From: Sinorhizobium saheli | GTDB taxonomy: Bacteria > Pseudomonadota > Alphaproteobacteria > Rhizobiales > Rhizobiaceae | DNA: 64,000 nucleotides | Assembly: GCF_001651875.1 (NCBI RefSeq) | Contig: NZ_LNQB01000069.1 | Location: 62,001 to 126,000 of the forward strand | Reading direction: 5' to 3' | Shown: positions 1 through 9,562 of the stretch, piece by piece | Layout of the letters: each line of letters starts with the position of its first letter | Numbering within the stretch: the first letter of the stretch is position 1 | Notes under the pieces: generated by a model | Told to the model about the DNA's origin: nothing | The model's input: the letters and a program-made list of their open reading frames with translations, nothing else | Database searches by the model: none | Translations under genes and position numbers: made by a program

Positions 1-49
1 GCAACGGTGTTGCATTTCCGCAACGGATGGCGCGACGGAAAAAACCACG

Positions 50-76
50 AAAAAGCCGCCGGTCGAACCGGCGGCT
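50..76 (-). terminator. Rho-independent terminator of the NDUFA9-like gene
   Basis: A perfect 9-bp stem (positions 55-63 pairing with 67-75, three-base loop) is followed, reading the minus strand, by a run of T. It lies about 45 bases past the stop of the minus-strand gene that ends at 122. Nothing else is recognisable in bases 1-121. Confidence 0.75.
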
Positions 77-121
77 TCGCGTGGAAGTGAGAAATCAGGA
101 CGCGCTTCCCCGCGCCGGGTG

Positions 122-1102
122 TCAGGCTGCGCGGCCGCTGCCCGTATATTGGCCCTGCGGGCGATAGCGCACCAGATAGGTCGGCAGGATCGATTCGAGC
201 ATCGTCGGCTTGATGCCGATGGCCGTGAGCGTACGCCCTTCGGCTTCGGCCTTTGCCGAGACGACATTGTCGGATTTCAGCAACACCACCTGGTCGGCCG
301 TCAGCGGCGGCGTGATGAACGGCACGAGCGAGGCGACGCTGCCCATCAGCGATGCGATGCCGAAGGGAATCGACACGAAGGAGCGCTTGCGTTCGATCGT
401 CTTCAGCATGATCTCCAGACAGTCGCGGAAGGAAAGGACCTGCGGGCCGCCGAGTTCGTAGATCGTGCCGGCTTTGAGCGCACCGTCGACCGCGCGGCCG
501 ACCGCTTCGGCGACATCCGCCACGTAGACCGGCTGGAACCTGGTATGGCCGCCGCCGATAAGCGGCAGGAACGGTGAGAAGCGGGCCATCTCGGCGAACT
601 TGTTGAAGAAGCCGTCCTCCGGCCCGAAGATGATCGACGGCCGCAGGATGATGGCCCCGGGCAGCGTGTCGAGGATCGCCGCCTCGGCACGACCCTTGGT
701 CCGGGCGTAGCTCGATGCCGACCGCGCATCGGCGCCGATCGCCGAAATATGGGTGAGGGTGGCGCCCGCCGCACGCGCCGCCTCGGCCACCGCGCGGGCG
801 CCGAAATCCTGGACCGCATCGAAGGTGTTGCGGCCGCTCTCGAACAGGACGCCGACGCAATTGATCACATGATCGGCGCCCTCAACGGCGCGATCCACCG
901 ACTTGCGGTAGCGCACATTGGCCTGGACGAAGGAAATCTGGCCGACCTTGCCGAGCGGCTGCAGGTGGCCTGCGAGGTCGGGCCGGCGGACCGCGACGCG
1001 AATGCGATAGCCGCGCTTGGCGAGCACGCGCACCACATGACGGCCGACAAATCCGGACCCGCCGAAAATCGTCACCAGCGGCGGAAGGTTGGACAAGGTC
1101 AT
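122..1102 (-). CDS. NDUFA9-like NAD(P)-binding SDR protein (complex I 39-kDa-like)
   Basis: A 326-residue atypical short-chain dehydrogenase/reductase related to the NDUFA9 (39 kDa) accessory subunit of complex I. An N-terminal dinucleotide-binding motif GGSGFVG (residues 14-20) and a downstream SYARTK segment of YxxxK type are visible. Alphaproteobacterial homologues are annotated as complex I NDUFA9-family or NAD-dependent epimerase-like proteins; the true substrate is unknown. It is a monocistronic minus-strand gene with its own terminator. The start at 1102 gives the usual family N-terminus directly before the Rossmann motif. Confidence 0.85.
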   Translation of the reverse strand: MTLSNLPPLVTIFGGSGFVGRHVVRVLAKRGYRIRVAVRRPDLAGHLQPLGKVGQISFVQANVRYRKSVDRAVEGADHVINCVGVLFESGRNTFDAVQDFGARAVAEAARAAGATLTHISAIGADARSASSYARTKGRAEAAILDTLPGAIILRPSIIFGPEDGFFNKFAEMARFSPFLPLIGGGHTRFQPVYVADVAEAVGRAVDGALKAGTIYELGGPQVLSFRDCLEIMLKTIERKRSFVSIPFGIASLMGSVASLVPFITPPLTADQVVLLKSDNVVSAKAEAEGRTLTAIGIKPTMLESILPTYLVRYRPQGQYTGSGRAA

Positions 1103-1218
1103 GGGAAACGCACTCCTGATGTCAATGGGAAGATTTGCTTGCTACATAGCCCAAGCGGCGGGCGAGGTGAAGGCCATTCCTCGTGGGCTCGCCGGCCGTT
1201 CGCCACCGCCGCGCCAAG

Positions 1219-1257
1219 GCCCCTCCCCAACCCCTGCCCACAAGGGGGAGGGGCTTC
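1219..1257. repeat. RIME-like GC-rich palindrome, copy facing 1432-1471
   Basis: A palindromic stretch of clustered C and G runs (CCCCTCCCC ... GGGGGAGGGG). It is an inverted copy of the element at 1432-1471, so the two face each other across about 170 bases. It resembles the short intergenic mosaic elements of rhizobia. The 402-base gap 1103-1504 holds this pair and nothing else I can identify. Confidence 0.6.
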
Positions 1258-1431
1258 ATCGCGGCGGGCGCCCCACCCAAATCGGTCGCCCCCACAAGCG
1301 GCAACGTCCCGATGCATTTCGCCCAAAATGTGCAGCAGTTTTGGAAACGACATACATGAGAACAGGAAACAGAATTTAGGTCATCTCCCGACGGGAGCCG
1401 TCCTCAGCCATGTCCCGGCGGCGCGGCATTG

Positions 1432-1471
1432 GAAGCCCCTCCCTCTTGTGGCAATGGGTCGGGGAGGGGTC
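1432..1471. repeat. RIME-like GC-rich palindrome, inverted partner
   Basis: Near reverse complement of 1219-1257, with a few substitutions and a one-base difference. It lies just downstream of the stop of the DUF1330 gene (minus strand, ending 1505), where such elements often sit and may act as transcript ends. Confidence 0.6.
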
Positions 1472-1504
1472 TTGCACGCATCCCGCTCGAAGCTGGGTCG
1501 CTGT

Positions 1505-1795
1505 CTAAACGCCCTCGACGACGACCATCTCGGCGTCCGCGACTTCCTGGCGGATAGCCGCGGCAATCTGGTATTCCGGCGAATTGTAGCAGTCGATCGC
1601 CGCCTGCATCGACGCGAACTCGATCACGACGTTGCGGGCGCGTACGGCACCCTCCAGCCGATGGAACGCCCCGCCGCGCGCGAGGAACTTCGCGCCGTAT
1701 TTCTCGAAAGCCGGCTTTGCGGCCGCCACATAGTCCTTGTAGCGTTCCGGGTCTCTTATATCGACCCGAGCGATCCAGTATCCCTTGGCCATCAT
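1505..1795 (-). CDS. DUF1330 domain protein
   Basis: A 96-residue single-domain protein of the DUF1330 family (dimeric alpha/beta ferredoxin-like fold). It begins MMAKGYWIARVDIRDPERYKDY and contains the family's KFLARGG and VIEFASMQAAIDCYNSPEYQ-like segments. Function is unknown; relatives are small soluble dimers related to antibiotic-biosynthesis monooxygenase folds. No signal peptide or membrane segment is visible. It is apparently monocistronic between two minus-strand genes. Confidence 0.85.
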   Translation of the reverse strand: MMAKGYWIARVDIRDPERYKDYVAAAKPAFEKYGAKFLARGGAFHRLEGAVRARNVVIEFASMQAAIDCYNSPEYQIAAAIRQEVADAEMVVVEGV

Positions 1796-1934
1796 GAGCT
1801 CCTCGTCCTTGCCAAAAACCTGCAGACGGGATCGTTACTTCCGGCAATTCTTGGTCGAGGTCAAGCGTGCCTGCGCGCAAGCGGGGTAAGGCGGCGCGGC
1901 GACGGGCAAGGACGGGTGCTTTTCGGAAGCGCGC

Positions 1935-2639
1935 TCAGCCGGCGAGCGCATCCGCCATTTCGGCGAGAATGGCGCGGCTTGCGGCGAGCGGGTCGGCGGC
2001 CTTGACGATCGGCCGGCCGACGACCAGGTGGCTCGATCCGGCGCGGATCGCCTCGGCCGGGGTCATCACCCGCTTCTGGTCGCCCTTGTCCGCACCGGCC
2101 GGCCGGATGCCGGGGGTCACCAGCGCCATGTCGGGGCCGATGATCTTGCTGACGGCGGCCGCCTCTTCCGCCGAACAGACGATGCCGCCCATGCCGGCGG
2201 CGCGCGCCTGCTCGGCCCGGCGCAGGACCAGCGTATGGGGGTCGTATTCATAGCCCGCATCGATCACGTCCTGCTCGTCCATCGAGGTCAGAACGGTAAC
2301 GCCGAGCAGGCAGAGGCCGGAGCCTTTCGCCGCCTCGACGGCGGCCTTCATCGCCTTCGGATAGGCGTGCAGCGTCAGCATCGACATGCCCATCCTGGCG
2401 ATGTTCTCGACGCCCTTCGCCACCGTGTTGTCGATGTCGAGCAGCTTCATGTCGAGGAAGACCTTCTTGCCGGCCCGGGCGAGGTCGCGCGCGAATTCGA
2501 GCCCGCCGGCAAAGGCGAGCTGGTAGCCGATCTTGTAGAAGACGACCTCGTCGCCGAGCGCCGAGACGATCTTTTCCGCCTCGGCGATCGTCGGAAGATC
2601 AAGGCCGACGATCAGCCGGTCGCGCGCGCTTGTGGTCAT
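1935..2639 (-). CDS. pyrF: Orotidine 5'-phosphate decarboxylase
   Basis: PyrF decarboxylates OMP to UMP, the last step of de novo pyrimidine synthesis. The 234-residue length is normal for the bacterial family. The catalytic DxKxxD signature is visible as D63-M-K65-L-L-D68, and the C-terminal phosphate-binding VTPGIRPAG and VVGRPI segments are present. It follows pmtA on the minus strand with a 123-base gap, so it may share a transcript or have its own promoter. Confidence 0.97.
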   Translation of the reverse strand: MTTSARDRLIVGLDLPTIAEAEKIVSALGDEVVFYKIGYQLAFAGGLEFARDLARAGKKVFLDMKLLDIDNTVAKGVENIARMGMSMLTLHAYPKAMKAAVEAAKGSGLCLLGVTVLTSMDEQDVIDAGYEYDPHTLVLRRAEQARAAGMGGIVCSAEEAAAVSKIIGPDMALVTPGIRPAGADKGDQKRVMTPAEAIRAGSSHLVVGRPIVKAADPLAASRAILAEMADALAG

Positions 2640-2762
2640 GTCGAGACGATCCCTGCCATAGTTCCGCTGTGCTGGCGTCCAGTCGCATGTGACGGCGCGA
2701 TCCGCAAGCGGGAAAAGACCTCGCCTGCGGCTGCGTGAGATAGACGCCGAACAAGCGTCGCC

Positions 2763-3365
2763 TCAATGCGTCTTGCGGTAGACCCAGAGCTGAGCCGGCG
2801 GGATGTTGCGCACGACGAAGTCGAAATGCTCGATGCGGTAGCGGTCCGGCATGGCGACCACCGGCGACAAAGGCCCGTAGGAGATCTGCACGACGGGGCG
2901 GCCGAAGGGGATGCGCGAAAGCAGGTCCTCGATCAGTTCGACGCGGCGGTGCATCGGGAAATTGAGAAGCGGCACTGCGGAGACGACGCAGTCGAACTGC
3001 TGGTCCTTGAACGCGCCGAGGGTGCGGGAAAGATCGAAGGCATCGCCGTTGATGAAGTTCACGCCGGCGAAATGCGCCTTGAGATGGTTGAAGAACTCGG
3101 TCGAGTACTCGACGGAGACGAGCTTTTCCGGTGCGATGCCCTGTTCCAGGATCGCCTTGGTGATCACCCCGGTTCCGGGCCCGAGTTCGAGCACTGGCAG
3201 CCCTGAATGGCGGTCGACGATACTTGCCATCCGCCGCGCGGTGATCGAGGAGGTCGGCAGGATGGCGCCGACGGCGCGCGTGTTGCTCATCCAGCCCTTG
3301 AAGAAGCGGATCTCCTCGTCGAACTTCCGGCCGAACTTTTCCTTCACCTTCAAGCGCAAACTCAT
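2763..3365 (-). CDS. pmtA: Phospholipid N-methyltransferase
   Basis: A 200-residue SAM-dependent methyltransferase matching the rhizobial PmtA type, which methylates phosphatidylethanolamine stepwise to phosphatidylcholine, a lipid important for rhizobium-plant symbiosis. The SAM motif I is LELGPGTG (residues 59-66), with an acidic VSVEYS motif downstream. The N-terminal basic/amphipathic segment (residues 1-25) fits peripheral membrane binding. The start at 3365 gives the typical family N-terminus. Other rRNA-adenine-dimethylase-fold methyltransferases are possible, but the sequence and genus context favour PmtA. Confidence 0.9.
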   Translation of the reverse strand: MSLRLKVKEKFGRKFDEEIRFFKGWMSNTRAVGAILPTSSITARRMASIVDRHSGLPVLELGPGTGVITKAILEQGIAPEKLVSVEYSTEFFNHLKAHFAGVNFINGDAFDLSRTLGAFKDQQFDCVVSAVPLLNFPMHRRVELIEDLLSRIPFGRPVVQISYGPLSPVVAMPDRYRIEHFDFVVRNIPPAQLWVYRKTH

Positions 3366-3481
3366 CGACTCCCCTCACGGTTACCTTGCAGCATGCGCTC
3401 CTAACCTGATTCGGCAGGCTGCGTTAACGTTTCTTTATAATGTGCTCCCATCTGCGGCGAAAACAAGTCTATCTGCGTCTA

Positions 3482-3583
3482 CCGCATGCTTCCGGATTCA
3501 AGGATGAGAACATGCAGCAAATTCAAAGTGCTACAGTGACCTTGCGCGTCTGGCAGGACGCGCGGCGCTGTAGAAGCGACAGC
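3482..3583. repeat. Double-hairpin repeat R2, copy 1
   Basis: First of four full copies of an about 100-base element: a left hairpin (GCATGCTTCC ... GAACATGCAGC), a linker ATTCAAAGTGCTACAG, and a right hairpin around TTGCGCGTC ... GACGCGCGGCGC. Other copies are at 29341-29448, 30393-30489 and 38851-38958, with a degraded one at 58902-58965. Here it lies between the dnaN terminator and the pmtA start. Confidence 0.85.
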
Positions 3584-3606
3584 TTATGAAGAAGGCGCGA
3601 CAGCAA

Positions 3607-3632
3607 AGAAAAAGCCCGCCAGATGGCGGGCT
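3607..3632 (-). terminator. Rho-independent terminator of dnaN
   Basis: Stem AGCCCGCC/GGCGGGCT (3613-3620 with 3625-3632) followed on the minus strand by a T run (TTTTTCTTT). It begins about 14 bases past the dnaN stop at 3646. Confidence 0.85.
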
Positions 3633-3645
3633 GTCTGTCGGCGGC

Positions 3646-4764
3646 TCAGACGCGCATCGGCATCAGCACATAGAGCGCATCCTCGGCGGCGAGGTCGCGC
3701 ACGAGCGTCGGCGAGCCCGGGTCCGCCAGCAGGAAGACCGCTTCGCCGCCGGTAAGCTGCGCGGTGATGTCGAGGAGATATTTGGCGTTGAAGCCGATCT
3801 CGAGCGGATCGCTCTCGTAGCCGACCGGCAGCTCTTCCGTGGCGCTGCCGGAGTCCGGGTTGTTGACGGTCAGCGTCATCTGGCCGTCGTTCAGCGCCAG
3901 CTTGACGGCGCGCCCGCGTTCGGAGGAAATCGTCGAGACGCGGTCGACGGCTTGCGCGAAGGACTGGCAATCGACGCGCAGCTCCTTGTCGTTGTTGGCC
4001 GGAATGACGCGCTGGTAGTCGGGGAAAGTGCCGTCGATCAGCTTCGACGTCATGACGATCGAGCCGATCGTCAGGCGGATCTTGGCGTCCGAGGCTTCGA
4101 CGGTCACCACGAGATCGGGATTGTCGAGCAGCTTCTGCAGCTCGCTGACGGTCTTGCGCGGGATGATGATGCCGGGCATGCCCTCGGAGCCGGCCGGCGC
4201 CTCGACGTCGGCGCGCGCAAGGCGGTGGCCGTCGGTGGCGACCGCGCGCAGTTTCAATTCGCCCTTGCTCTCGACCGTGTGCATGAAGATGCCGTTCAGG
4301 TAATAGCGCGTCTCCTCCGTGGAGATCGCGAACTGCGTCCGGTCGATCAGCATCTTGAGGTCGGTCGCCTTCAGGCGGAACGAATGCGAGAAGCTGCCGG
4401 CGGTCAGGTCCGGGAAATCCGCTTGCGGCAGGCACTGCAGCGAGAACTTGGAGCGGCCGGAGGCGACCGTCATCGCGGTGCCTTCGGCATTGGTGGAGAG
4501 CAGCACCTCCGACCCGTCCGGCAGCTTGCGCACGATATCGTAGAGCAGGTGCGCCGGAACGGTCGTCGCGCCGGCCTGCTCCACCTGCGCCGGCGTTGCC
4601 TCGGTGATCTCCAGGTCGAGGTCGGTCGCCTTCATTTCCAGGCTGACGCCATCGGAGCGCAGGAGCACGTTCGAGAGGATCGGGATCGTGTTGCGCCGTT
4701 CGACCACGCGGTGGACATGGTTCAGCGATTTCAGAAGATTGGACCGCTCGAGAGTAATGCGCAT
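3646..4764 (-). CDS. dnaN: DNA polymerase III beta subunit (sliding clamp)
   Basis: DnaN forms the dimeric ring that tethers DNA polymerase III to DNA and is the docking site for many repair proteins. The 372-residue length is normal, starting MRITLERSNLLKSLNHVHRV and ending with the clamp-family VLMPMRV. Three repeated clamp domains can be read along the chain. Unlike in many bacteria, it is not beside dnaA: dnaA lies about 36 kb away on the other strand, a known rhizobial arrangement. It has its own terminator and is divergent from rsmI. Confidence 0.98.
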   Translation of the reverse strand: MRITLERSNLLKSLNHVHRVVERRNTIPILSNVLLRSDGVSLEMKATDLDLEITEATPAQVEQAGATTVPAHLLYDIVRKLPDGSEVLLSTNAEGTAMTVASGRSKFSLQCLPQADFPDLTAGSFSHSFRLKATDLKMLIDRTQFAISTEETRYYLNGIFMHTVESKGELKLRAVATDGHRLARADVEAPAGSEGMPGIIIPRKTVSELQKLLDNPDLVVTVEASDAKIRLTIGSIVMTSKLIDGTFPDYQRVIPANNDKELRVDCQSFAQAVDRVSTISSERGRAVKLALNDGQMTLTVNNPDSGSATEELPVGYESDPLEIGFNAKYLLDITAQLTGGEAVFLLADPGSPTLVRDLAAEDALYVLMPMRV

Positions 4765-4998
4765 GGGATGCTACCGCTTTCAACCATCGCCGGAAGGACG
4801 AGGCGCCCCCCGCGGCGTCAACTGCGTGTCCCCGACCGATCGGCCGGAAAGATGTGGACGGGCAAAATGGCAGAAAAGGAGCGGCGAAAGCAAGGCCTTT
4901 CGCGGGCGTTTCCCCAGCGCAGGCACTCGCCGCCGCCGCCTCGCCCTTGCCCTCTCCCCGCCGCTCACTCATAAAGGGCGCGAACCGGCAGGCCGGGC

Positions 4999-5946
4999 AT
5001 GATCGGGAACTGGACCTTGGACAAGCATCAGTCGAGCGAAGCGGCGGAGAAGCACAGGCAGCGCGGCTTTCGCCTGCACGATGCGACGATCCCTGCGCGC
5101 CCGCTCGAACCCGCCCTCTATCTTGTCGCAACCCCGATCGGCAATCTCGCCGACATCACCTTGCGGGCGCTGGAGACGATCGCCGGCGCCGATGTGCTCG
5201 CCTGCGAGGACACGCGGGTGACGCGCGTGCTGCTCGACCGCTACGGCATCGTCAACCGGCCCGTCGCCTATCACGAGCACAATGCCGCCGAAGCCGGGCC
5301 GCGGCTGATCGCGGCGCTCGGCGACGGCAGGTCGGTGGCGCTCGTCTCCGATGCCGGCACGCCGCTCGTCTCCGATCCGGGCTATCGCCTGGCGCAGCAC
5401 GCGATCGAGGCGGGGCACCGAGTCGTCCCGATTCCGGGGCCGTCGGCGCCGCTTGCCGCCCTCGTCGGTTCCGGCCTGCCGAGCGATGCCTTCCTCTTTG
5501 CCGGCTTCCTGCCGGTGAAGGACAAGGCGAGACGCGAGCGGCTCGCGGAATTTTCCGCCGCGCCGGCGACGCTCCTCTTCTTCGAGTCGCCGCACCGCAT
5601 CGCCGCCACCATCGCCGCGGCCGCCGAGATCTTCGGCGAGGAGCGGAAGGCGGTCGTCTGCCGCGAGCTGACCAAGGCCTTCGAGGAGTTCCGCCGCGGC
5701 ACGCTCGGCGAGCTCAAGGCCTTTTATGGCGACGCGGCCAATGTAAAGGGCGAGATCGTCCTGGTGATTGGCCCGCCCGAGGCGAAACCCGCCCCGCAGG
5801 CGGCGGATGTGGACGCGCTTCTGCAGGCGCTTGCCCGCGACATGCCGATGGGCAAGGCCGCGACGGAGGCCGCGCGGCGGACCGGCCTTCCGCGCAAGGA
5901 GCTCTACGACCGGCTGCTTCACCTCAAGGGTCGCGATGAAGGCTGA
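4999..5946 (+). CDS. rsmI: 16S rRNA (cytidine-2'-O)-methyltransferase
   Basis: RsmI methylates the ribose of C1402 in 16S rRNA. The 315-residue chain has an N-terminal extension of about 38 residues and then the family start [18 protein letters not shown], the [13 protein letters not shown] motif and the FFESPHRI motif of the tetrapyrrole-methylase fold. Initiation might be internal, because the first 35-40 residues are poorly conserved in character. The 3' end overlaps the start of the yraN gene by 11 bases, suggesting translational coupling. Confidence 0.95.
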   Translation: MIGNWTLDKHQSSEAAEKHRQRGFRLHDATIPARPLEPALYLVATPIGNLADITLRALETIAGADVLACEDTRVTRVLLDRYGIVNRPVAYHEHNAAEAGPRLIAALGDGRSVALVSDAGTPLVSDPGYRLAQHAIEAGHRVVPIPGPSAPLAALVGSGLPSDAFLFAGFLPVKDKARRERLAEFSAAPATLLFFESPHRIAATIAAAAEIFGEERKAVVCRELTKAFEEFRRGTLGELKAFYGDAANVKGEIVLVIGPPEAKPAPQAADVDALLQALARDMPMGKAATEAARRTGLPRKELYDRLLHLKGRDEG

Positions 5947-6304
5947 GCGACCGGATGCGCGGAAGCTGAAGGCCCTGAAGCGCGGGCTGCTGGCCGAATA
6001 TCGCGCCGCCCTCTGCCTGGTCTTGAAAGGCTACCGCATCGTCGCGATGCGCTACCGCACGAAGCTCGGCGAGATCGACATCATCGCCCGGCGCGGCGAC
6101 CTGATCGCCTGCGTCGAGGTCAAGGCCCGTTCGAGCTTCGACGGAGCGGTCTTCGCCGTCTCCGATACGGCCCAGAGGCGGATCAGGGCGGCAAGCGACC
6201 TGTGGCTTGCGCGCCAGCCCGATTTTTCCCGCCTCTCCGTCCGCTACGACATCGTCGCCGTCACGCCCTGGCGCTGGCCGCGCCACCTGCCGGATGCCTT
6301 TTGA
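5936..6304 (+). CDS. YraN/UPF0102 family endonuclease-like protein
   Basis: A 122-residue member of the UPF0102 (YraN) family. It has the Holliday-junction-resolvase-like restriction-endonuclease fold signature: GEIDIIARR (residues 45-53) followed by CVEVKAR (59-65), giving a PD-(D/E)xK-like set E46, D48, E61, K63. The biochemical role is not settled. The ATG at 5936 overlaps the end of rsmI by 11 bases; the rsmI-yraN pair followed by gshB is a common alphaproteobacterial order. Confidence 0.92.
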   Translation: MKAERPDARKLKALKRGLLAEYRAALCLVLKGYRIVAMRYRTKLGEIDIIARRGDLIACVEVKARSSFDGAVFAVSDTAQRRIRAASDLWLARQPDFSRLSVRYDIVAVTPWRWPRHLPDAF

Positions 6305-6561
6305 ACAAGGGGGTCGAGGAAAATACGTGCGGGTTTCCCGCCCGCCCACCCCGCGTCCACGGTCGCTTCGTACCGCAACCGTTCCCCATGCTTCTTGCGC
6401 AAGCGCGTGGCGCGTTCTACATCTTGCGGGCCTTTCCGCGCCCGCATGTGCCGGACGGGTGCAGGGCGCCGCGGCGCTCTTGAATTGGCTGTATGATCCG
6501 AACTTGAACCGAGGCCGGTCCGGGGCGATATGCGGTCGAGGATCCAATCGGGAACGGGAAG

Positions 6562-7509
6562 ATGGCAAGAATCATGAATGTCGGGGTCCAGATGGACCAT
6601 GTGGCGGGCATCACCATTGCGGGTGACTCGACCTTTGCCATGAGTCTGGAGGCGCAGGCCCGCGGCTACCGGCTGTTCCACTACACGCCCGACGAGCTGT
6701 CGCTGTGCGACGGCAAGGTCTACGCCACCGTGCAGCAGATGACGCTGCGCGACGTCAAGGGCGATCACTTCACCCTCGGCGAGCCGGAGCGGGTCGATCT
6801 TTCGACCATGGACGTCATCCTGCTTCGCCAGGACCCGCCCTTCGACATGGCCTATATCACCTCGACGCATCTGCTCGAGAGGCTGCATCCGAAGACGCTC
6901 GTCGTCAACGATCCGGCCTGGGTCCGCAACTCGCCGGAAAAGATCTTCGTCACCGAATTCCCGGACCTGATGCCGAAGACGCTGATCAGCCGCGACGTCG
7001 ACGAGATCGCCCGCTTCCGCCAGGAAATGGGCGACATCATTCTGAAGCCGCTCTACGGCAACGGCGGCGCCGGCGTGTTCCACTCGACGCGCGACGACCG
7101 CAATTTCTCCTCGCTCCTGGAAATGTTCGGCCAGATGTTCCGCGAGCCCTTCATCGCCCAGCAATACCTTCCGGCGGTGAGGAAGGGCGACAAGCGCATC
7201 CTGCTCGTCGACGGCGAGGCGGTCGGCGCGATCAACCGCGTTCCGGCCGAGCACGACGCCCGCTCCAACATGCATGTCGGCGGGCGCGCCGAGGCGACGG
7301 AGCTTACCGCCCGCGAGAAGGAAATCTGCGCCCGCATCGGCCCGGCGCTGAAGGAGCGCGGCTTCCTCTTCGTCGGCATCGACGTGATCGGCGACTATCT
7401 GACCGAGATCAACGTCACCTCGCCGACCGGCATCCGCGAGGTGAAGAAATTCGGCGGCGCCGATGTCGCAAGCCTCCTCTGGGACGCGATCGAGCGGAAG
7501 CGCCGCTGA
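6562..7509 (+). CDS. gshB: Glutathione synthetase
   Basis: GshB ligates gamma-glutamylcysteine and glycine to form glutathione using ATP. The 315-residue length is normal for the bacterial ATP-grasp enzyme. Recognisable segments are [14 protein letters not shown] near the N-terminus, the [11 protein letters not shown] motif, [12 protein letters not shown] (ATP-grasp loop) and the C-terminal [13 protein letters not shown] 257-base gap separates it from yraN, so it probably has its own promoter, although I see no unambiguous -35/-10 pair. Glutathione users in the window are ChaC and a GST. Confidence 0.97.
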   Translation: MARIMNVGVQMDHVAGITIAGDSTFAMSLEAQARGYRLFHYTPDELSLCDGKVYATVQQMTLRDVKGDHFTLGEPERVDLSTMDVILLRQDPPFDMAYITSTHLLERLHPKTLVVNDPAWVRNSPEKIFVTEFPDLMPKTLISRDVDEIARFRQEMGDIILKPLYGNGGAGVFHSTRDDRNFSSLLEMFGQMFREPFIAQQYLPAVRKGDKRILLVDGEAVGAINRVPAEHDARSNMHVGGRAEATELTAREKEICARIGPALKERGFLFVGIDVIGDYLTEINVTSPTGIREVKKFGGADVASLLWDAIERKRR

Positions 7510-7580
7510 CGCCCTGCCGAAATAGACGAAGCGAAAGGACGTGACCGCGTGCCGACGCGGGCCACGCTTTCCGCTCGTTT

Positions 7581-7595
7581 GTTCTATTATTGTTC
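7581..7595. promoter_or_regulatory. Alphaproteobacterial LexA (SOS) box upstream of comM
   Basis: GTTCTATTATTGTTC is an exact GTTC-N7-GTTC direct repeat, the LexA-binding site known for alphaproteobacteria. It sits in an AT-rich patch 147 bases before the comM start, in the 232-base gap after gshB. No other clean GTTC-N7-GTTC was noticed in the gaps of this window. Confidence 0.7.
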
Positions 7596-7741
7596 TTGTT
7601 TTCAACCGCATTCCGTGCAAGATTTGGCGTCGCAACCGGCGGCGGTTGCGGCGGCGTTTATGGGGCCGCCTTGCTGGAGCGGACGAGTCCGGAGGCAGCG
7701 GTGGTCTCGGCGCGTTGTCGCTCCAATTTTCAGGGGGCATC

Positions 7742-9274
7742 ATGGTCGCGCGCGTCAGCACGGTTGCGTTTCAGGGTATCGAGGGCGTGCCGGTCGAGGT
7801 CCAGGTGATGGTGGCGCCCGGCAAGATCGGCATGCAGATCGTCGGCCTGCCGGACAAGGCGGTCGCCGAAAGCCGTGAGCGCGTCCAGGCGGCGCTGCAC
7901 GCCTCGGGCCTGGCGCTGCCGGCGAAGCGCGTGACCGTCAACCTGGCGCCGGCCGACCTGCCGAAGGAGGGCAGCCATTTCGATCTCGCCATCGCGCTTG
8001 GCCTGATGGCGGCGCTCGGCGCCATACCGGCGGACGCGCTTTCCGGCTATGTCGTCATCGGCGAGCTCAATCTCGACGGCACGATCGCGCCCGTTGCCGG
8101 TGCGCTGCCGGCCGCCATCGGCGCCAACGCGCTCGGCAAGGGGCTGATCTGCCCGGCGGAAAGCGGGGCGGAGGCGGCCTGGGCCGGCGCCGAGATCGAT
8201 ATCCTGGCGCCGCGCAGCCTGATCGCCATCGCCAACCACTTCCGCGGCACGCAGGTGCTTTCCCGTCCCGAGCCGGCGATCCGCGCCGCCGGCGCCAACC
8301 TGCCTGATCTCGCCGAGATCAAGGGCCAGGAAAGCGCCAAGCGGGCGCTGGAGGTGGCGGCCGCCGGCGGCCACAATTTGTTGATGGTCGGCCCGCCCGG
8401 TTCCGGCAAGTCGATGCTGGCGTCTCGGCTGCCGTCGATCCTGCCGCCGCTCTTGCCGGCCGAGCTGCTCGAAGTGTCGATGATCCATTCGATCGCCGGC
8501 CAATTGCCCGGCGGCAAGCTGTCCGACCGCCGGCCGTTCCGCGCGCCGCATCATTCCGCCACCATGGCGGCCTTGATCGGCGGCGGCTTGCGCGCGAAGC
8601 CCGGCGAGGCCTCGCTCGCCCATCACGGCGTGCTGTTCCTCGACGAGTTTCCGGAATTCGCGCCGCAGGTGCTCGATGCGCTGCGCCAGCCGCTCGAAAC
8701 CGCGGAATGCATCATCGCCCGCGCCAATCACCGCGTCAGCTATCCCGCGGCGATCCAGCTCGTCGCGGCGATGAACCCCTGCCGCTGCGGCATGGCCGGT
8801 GAGCCGGGCCGCAGCTGCGCCCGCGGCCCGCGCTGCATGGCCGATTACCAGGCGCGCATTTCCGGGCCGCTGATGGACCGTATCGACATCCGCATCGACG
8901 TGCCCGCCGTCAGCGCCGCCGACCTCATCCGCCCCGGCACGGCCGAAACGAGCGCCGCCGTCGCCGCCCGGGTCGCCCGCGCCCGCGCGCTCCAGGCGGA
9001 ACGCTTCGCCGCACTCGGCCATCCGGAATTGAGGAGCAACGCCCGCTCGTCGACGACGATGATCGAGAAGATCGCCGAACCCGACGCCGCCGGCCTCCAG
9101 CTCCTGCGGGACGCCGCGGAAAAGATGAAATTCTCGGCACGCGGCTACCATCGCGTCCTGAAGGTCGCCCGCACGCTCGCCGATCTCGACGAGGCACCGA
9201 CGGTCGGCCGCATCCATCTGGCCGAGGCGATCTCCTACCGCGTCGCCGGCGAGCGGCTGCCGGTGGCGGCGTAG
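7742..9274 (+). CDS. comM: YifB/ComM family Mg-chelatase-like AAA+ ATPase
   Basis: A 510-residue hexameric AAA+ protein; ComM promotes branch migration of strand-exchange intermediates in natural transformation. An N-terminal Lon-protease-like S5 domain (about 1-175) is followed by the Mg-chelatase ATPase. The Walker A is GPPGSGKS (217-224) and the Walker B LFLDE (298-302). A cysteine cluster (C347, C349, C359, C365) sits in the NPCRCG region. The ATG at 7742 fits the family N-terminus MVARVSTVAFQGIEG; longer in-frame extensions are intergenic. An SOS box upstream suggests DNA-damage control. Confidence 0.95.
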   Translation: MVARVSTVAFQGIEGVPVEVQVMVAPGKIGMQIVGLPDKAVAESRERVQAALHASGLALPAKRVTVNLAPADLPKEGSHFDLAIALGLMAALGAIPADALSGYVVIGELNLDGTIAPVAGALPAAIGANALGKGLICPAESGAEAAWAGAEIDILAPRSLIAIANHFRGTQVLSRPEPAIRAAGANLPDLAEIKGQESAKRALEVAAAGGHNLLMVGPPGSGKSMLASRLPSILPPLLPAELLEVSMIHSIAGQLPGGKLSDRRPFRAPHHSATMAALIGGGLRAKPGEASLAHHGVLFLDEFPEFAPQVLDALRQPLETAECIIARANHRVSYPAAIQLVAAMNPCRCGMAGEPGRSCARGPRCMADYQARISGPLMDRIDIRIDVPAVSAADLIRPGTAETSAAVAARVARARALQAERFAALGHPELRSNARSSTTMIEKIAEPDAAGLQLLRDAAEKMKFSARGYHRVLKVARTLADLDEAPTVGRIHLAEAISYRVAGERLPVAA

Positions 9275-9562
9275 GTCGTCAGACTGCAGGGAAATAAGCA
9301 GCACGCAAATCTGTTACGGGGCGTCGTGGTCGGGTGAACGGCCGTCGTTCTGGCTCCTCGCTGGAACGAGCAGGTTGCGCATGAAGCGGTCCTCGCCAAG
9401 ATGATCGCCGAATGACATGTTCGGGGCCGACACCAGACGGTCCCGTTTCAGCGTAAATCTGCGGTGAGCAGTCGCCCGCAGTCGACCACATCCAAAGTGA
9501 ACAACGTGTTGGTCCAAGTCGCTGCGGCGTACGGCCAATGATGGCTACGGGCGTAAGAATGG
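9275..9562. other. Gap downstream of the KAP NTPase gene, left edge of an islet
   Basis: 288 bases between convergent comM and the KAP gene. No terminator, repeat or convincing gene is visible. Short minus-strand reading frames (for example 9314-9538) lack a ribosome binding site and any family resemblance; they could be decayed coding sequence. Base composition becomes less GC-rich than in comM, marking the likely left boundary of inserted DNA. Confidence 0.4.

Noticed and set aside
749-2005. Long plus-strand frame spanning the NDUFA9-like gene, a gap and the DUF1330 gene
   Set aside because: It is an antisense shadow produced by high GC; its translation is Arg- and His-rich without motifs.
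9314-9538. Small minus-strand frame downstream of the KAP gene as a possible second defence gene
   Set aside because: No ribosome binding site, no recognisable domain; overlapping frames of similar length exist. It may be decayed sequence only.
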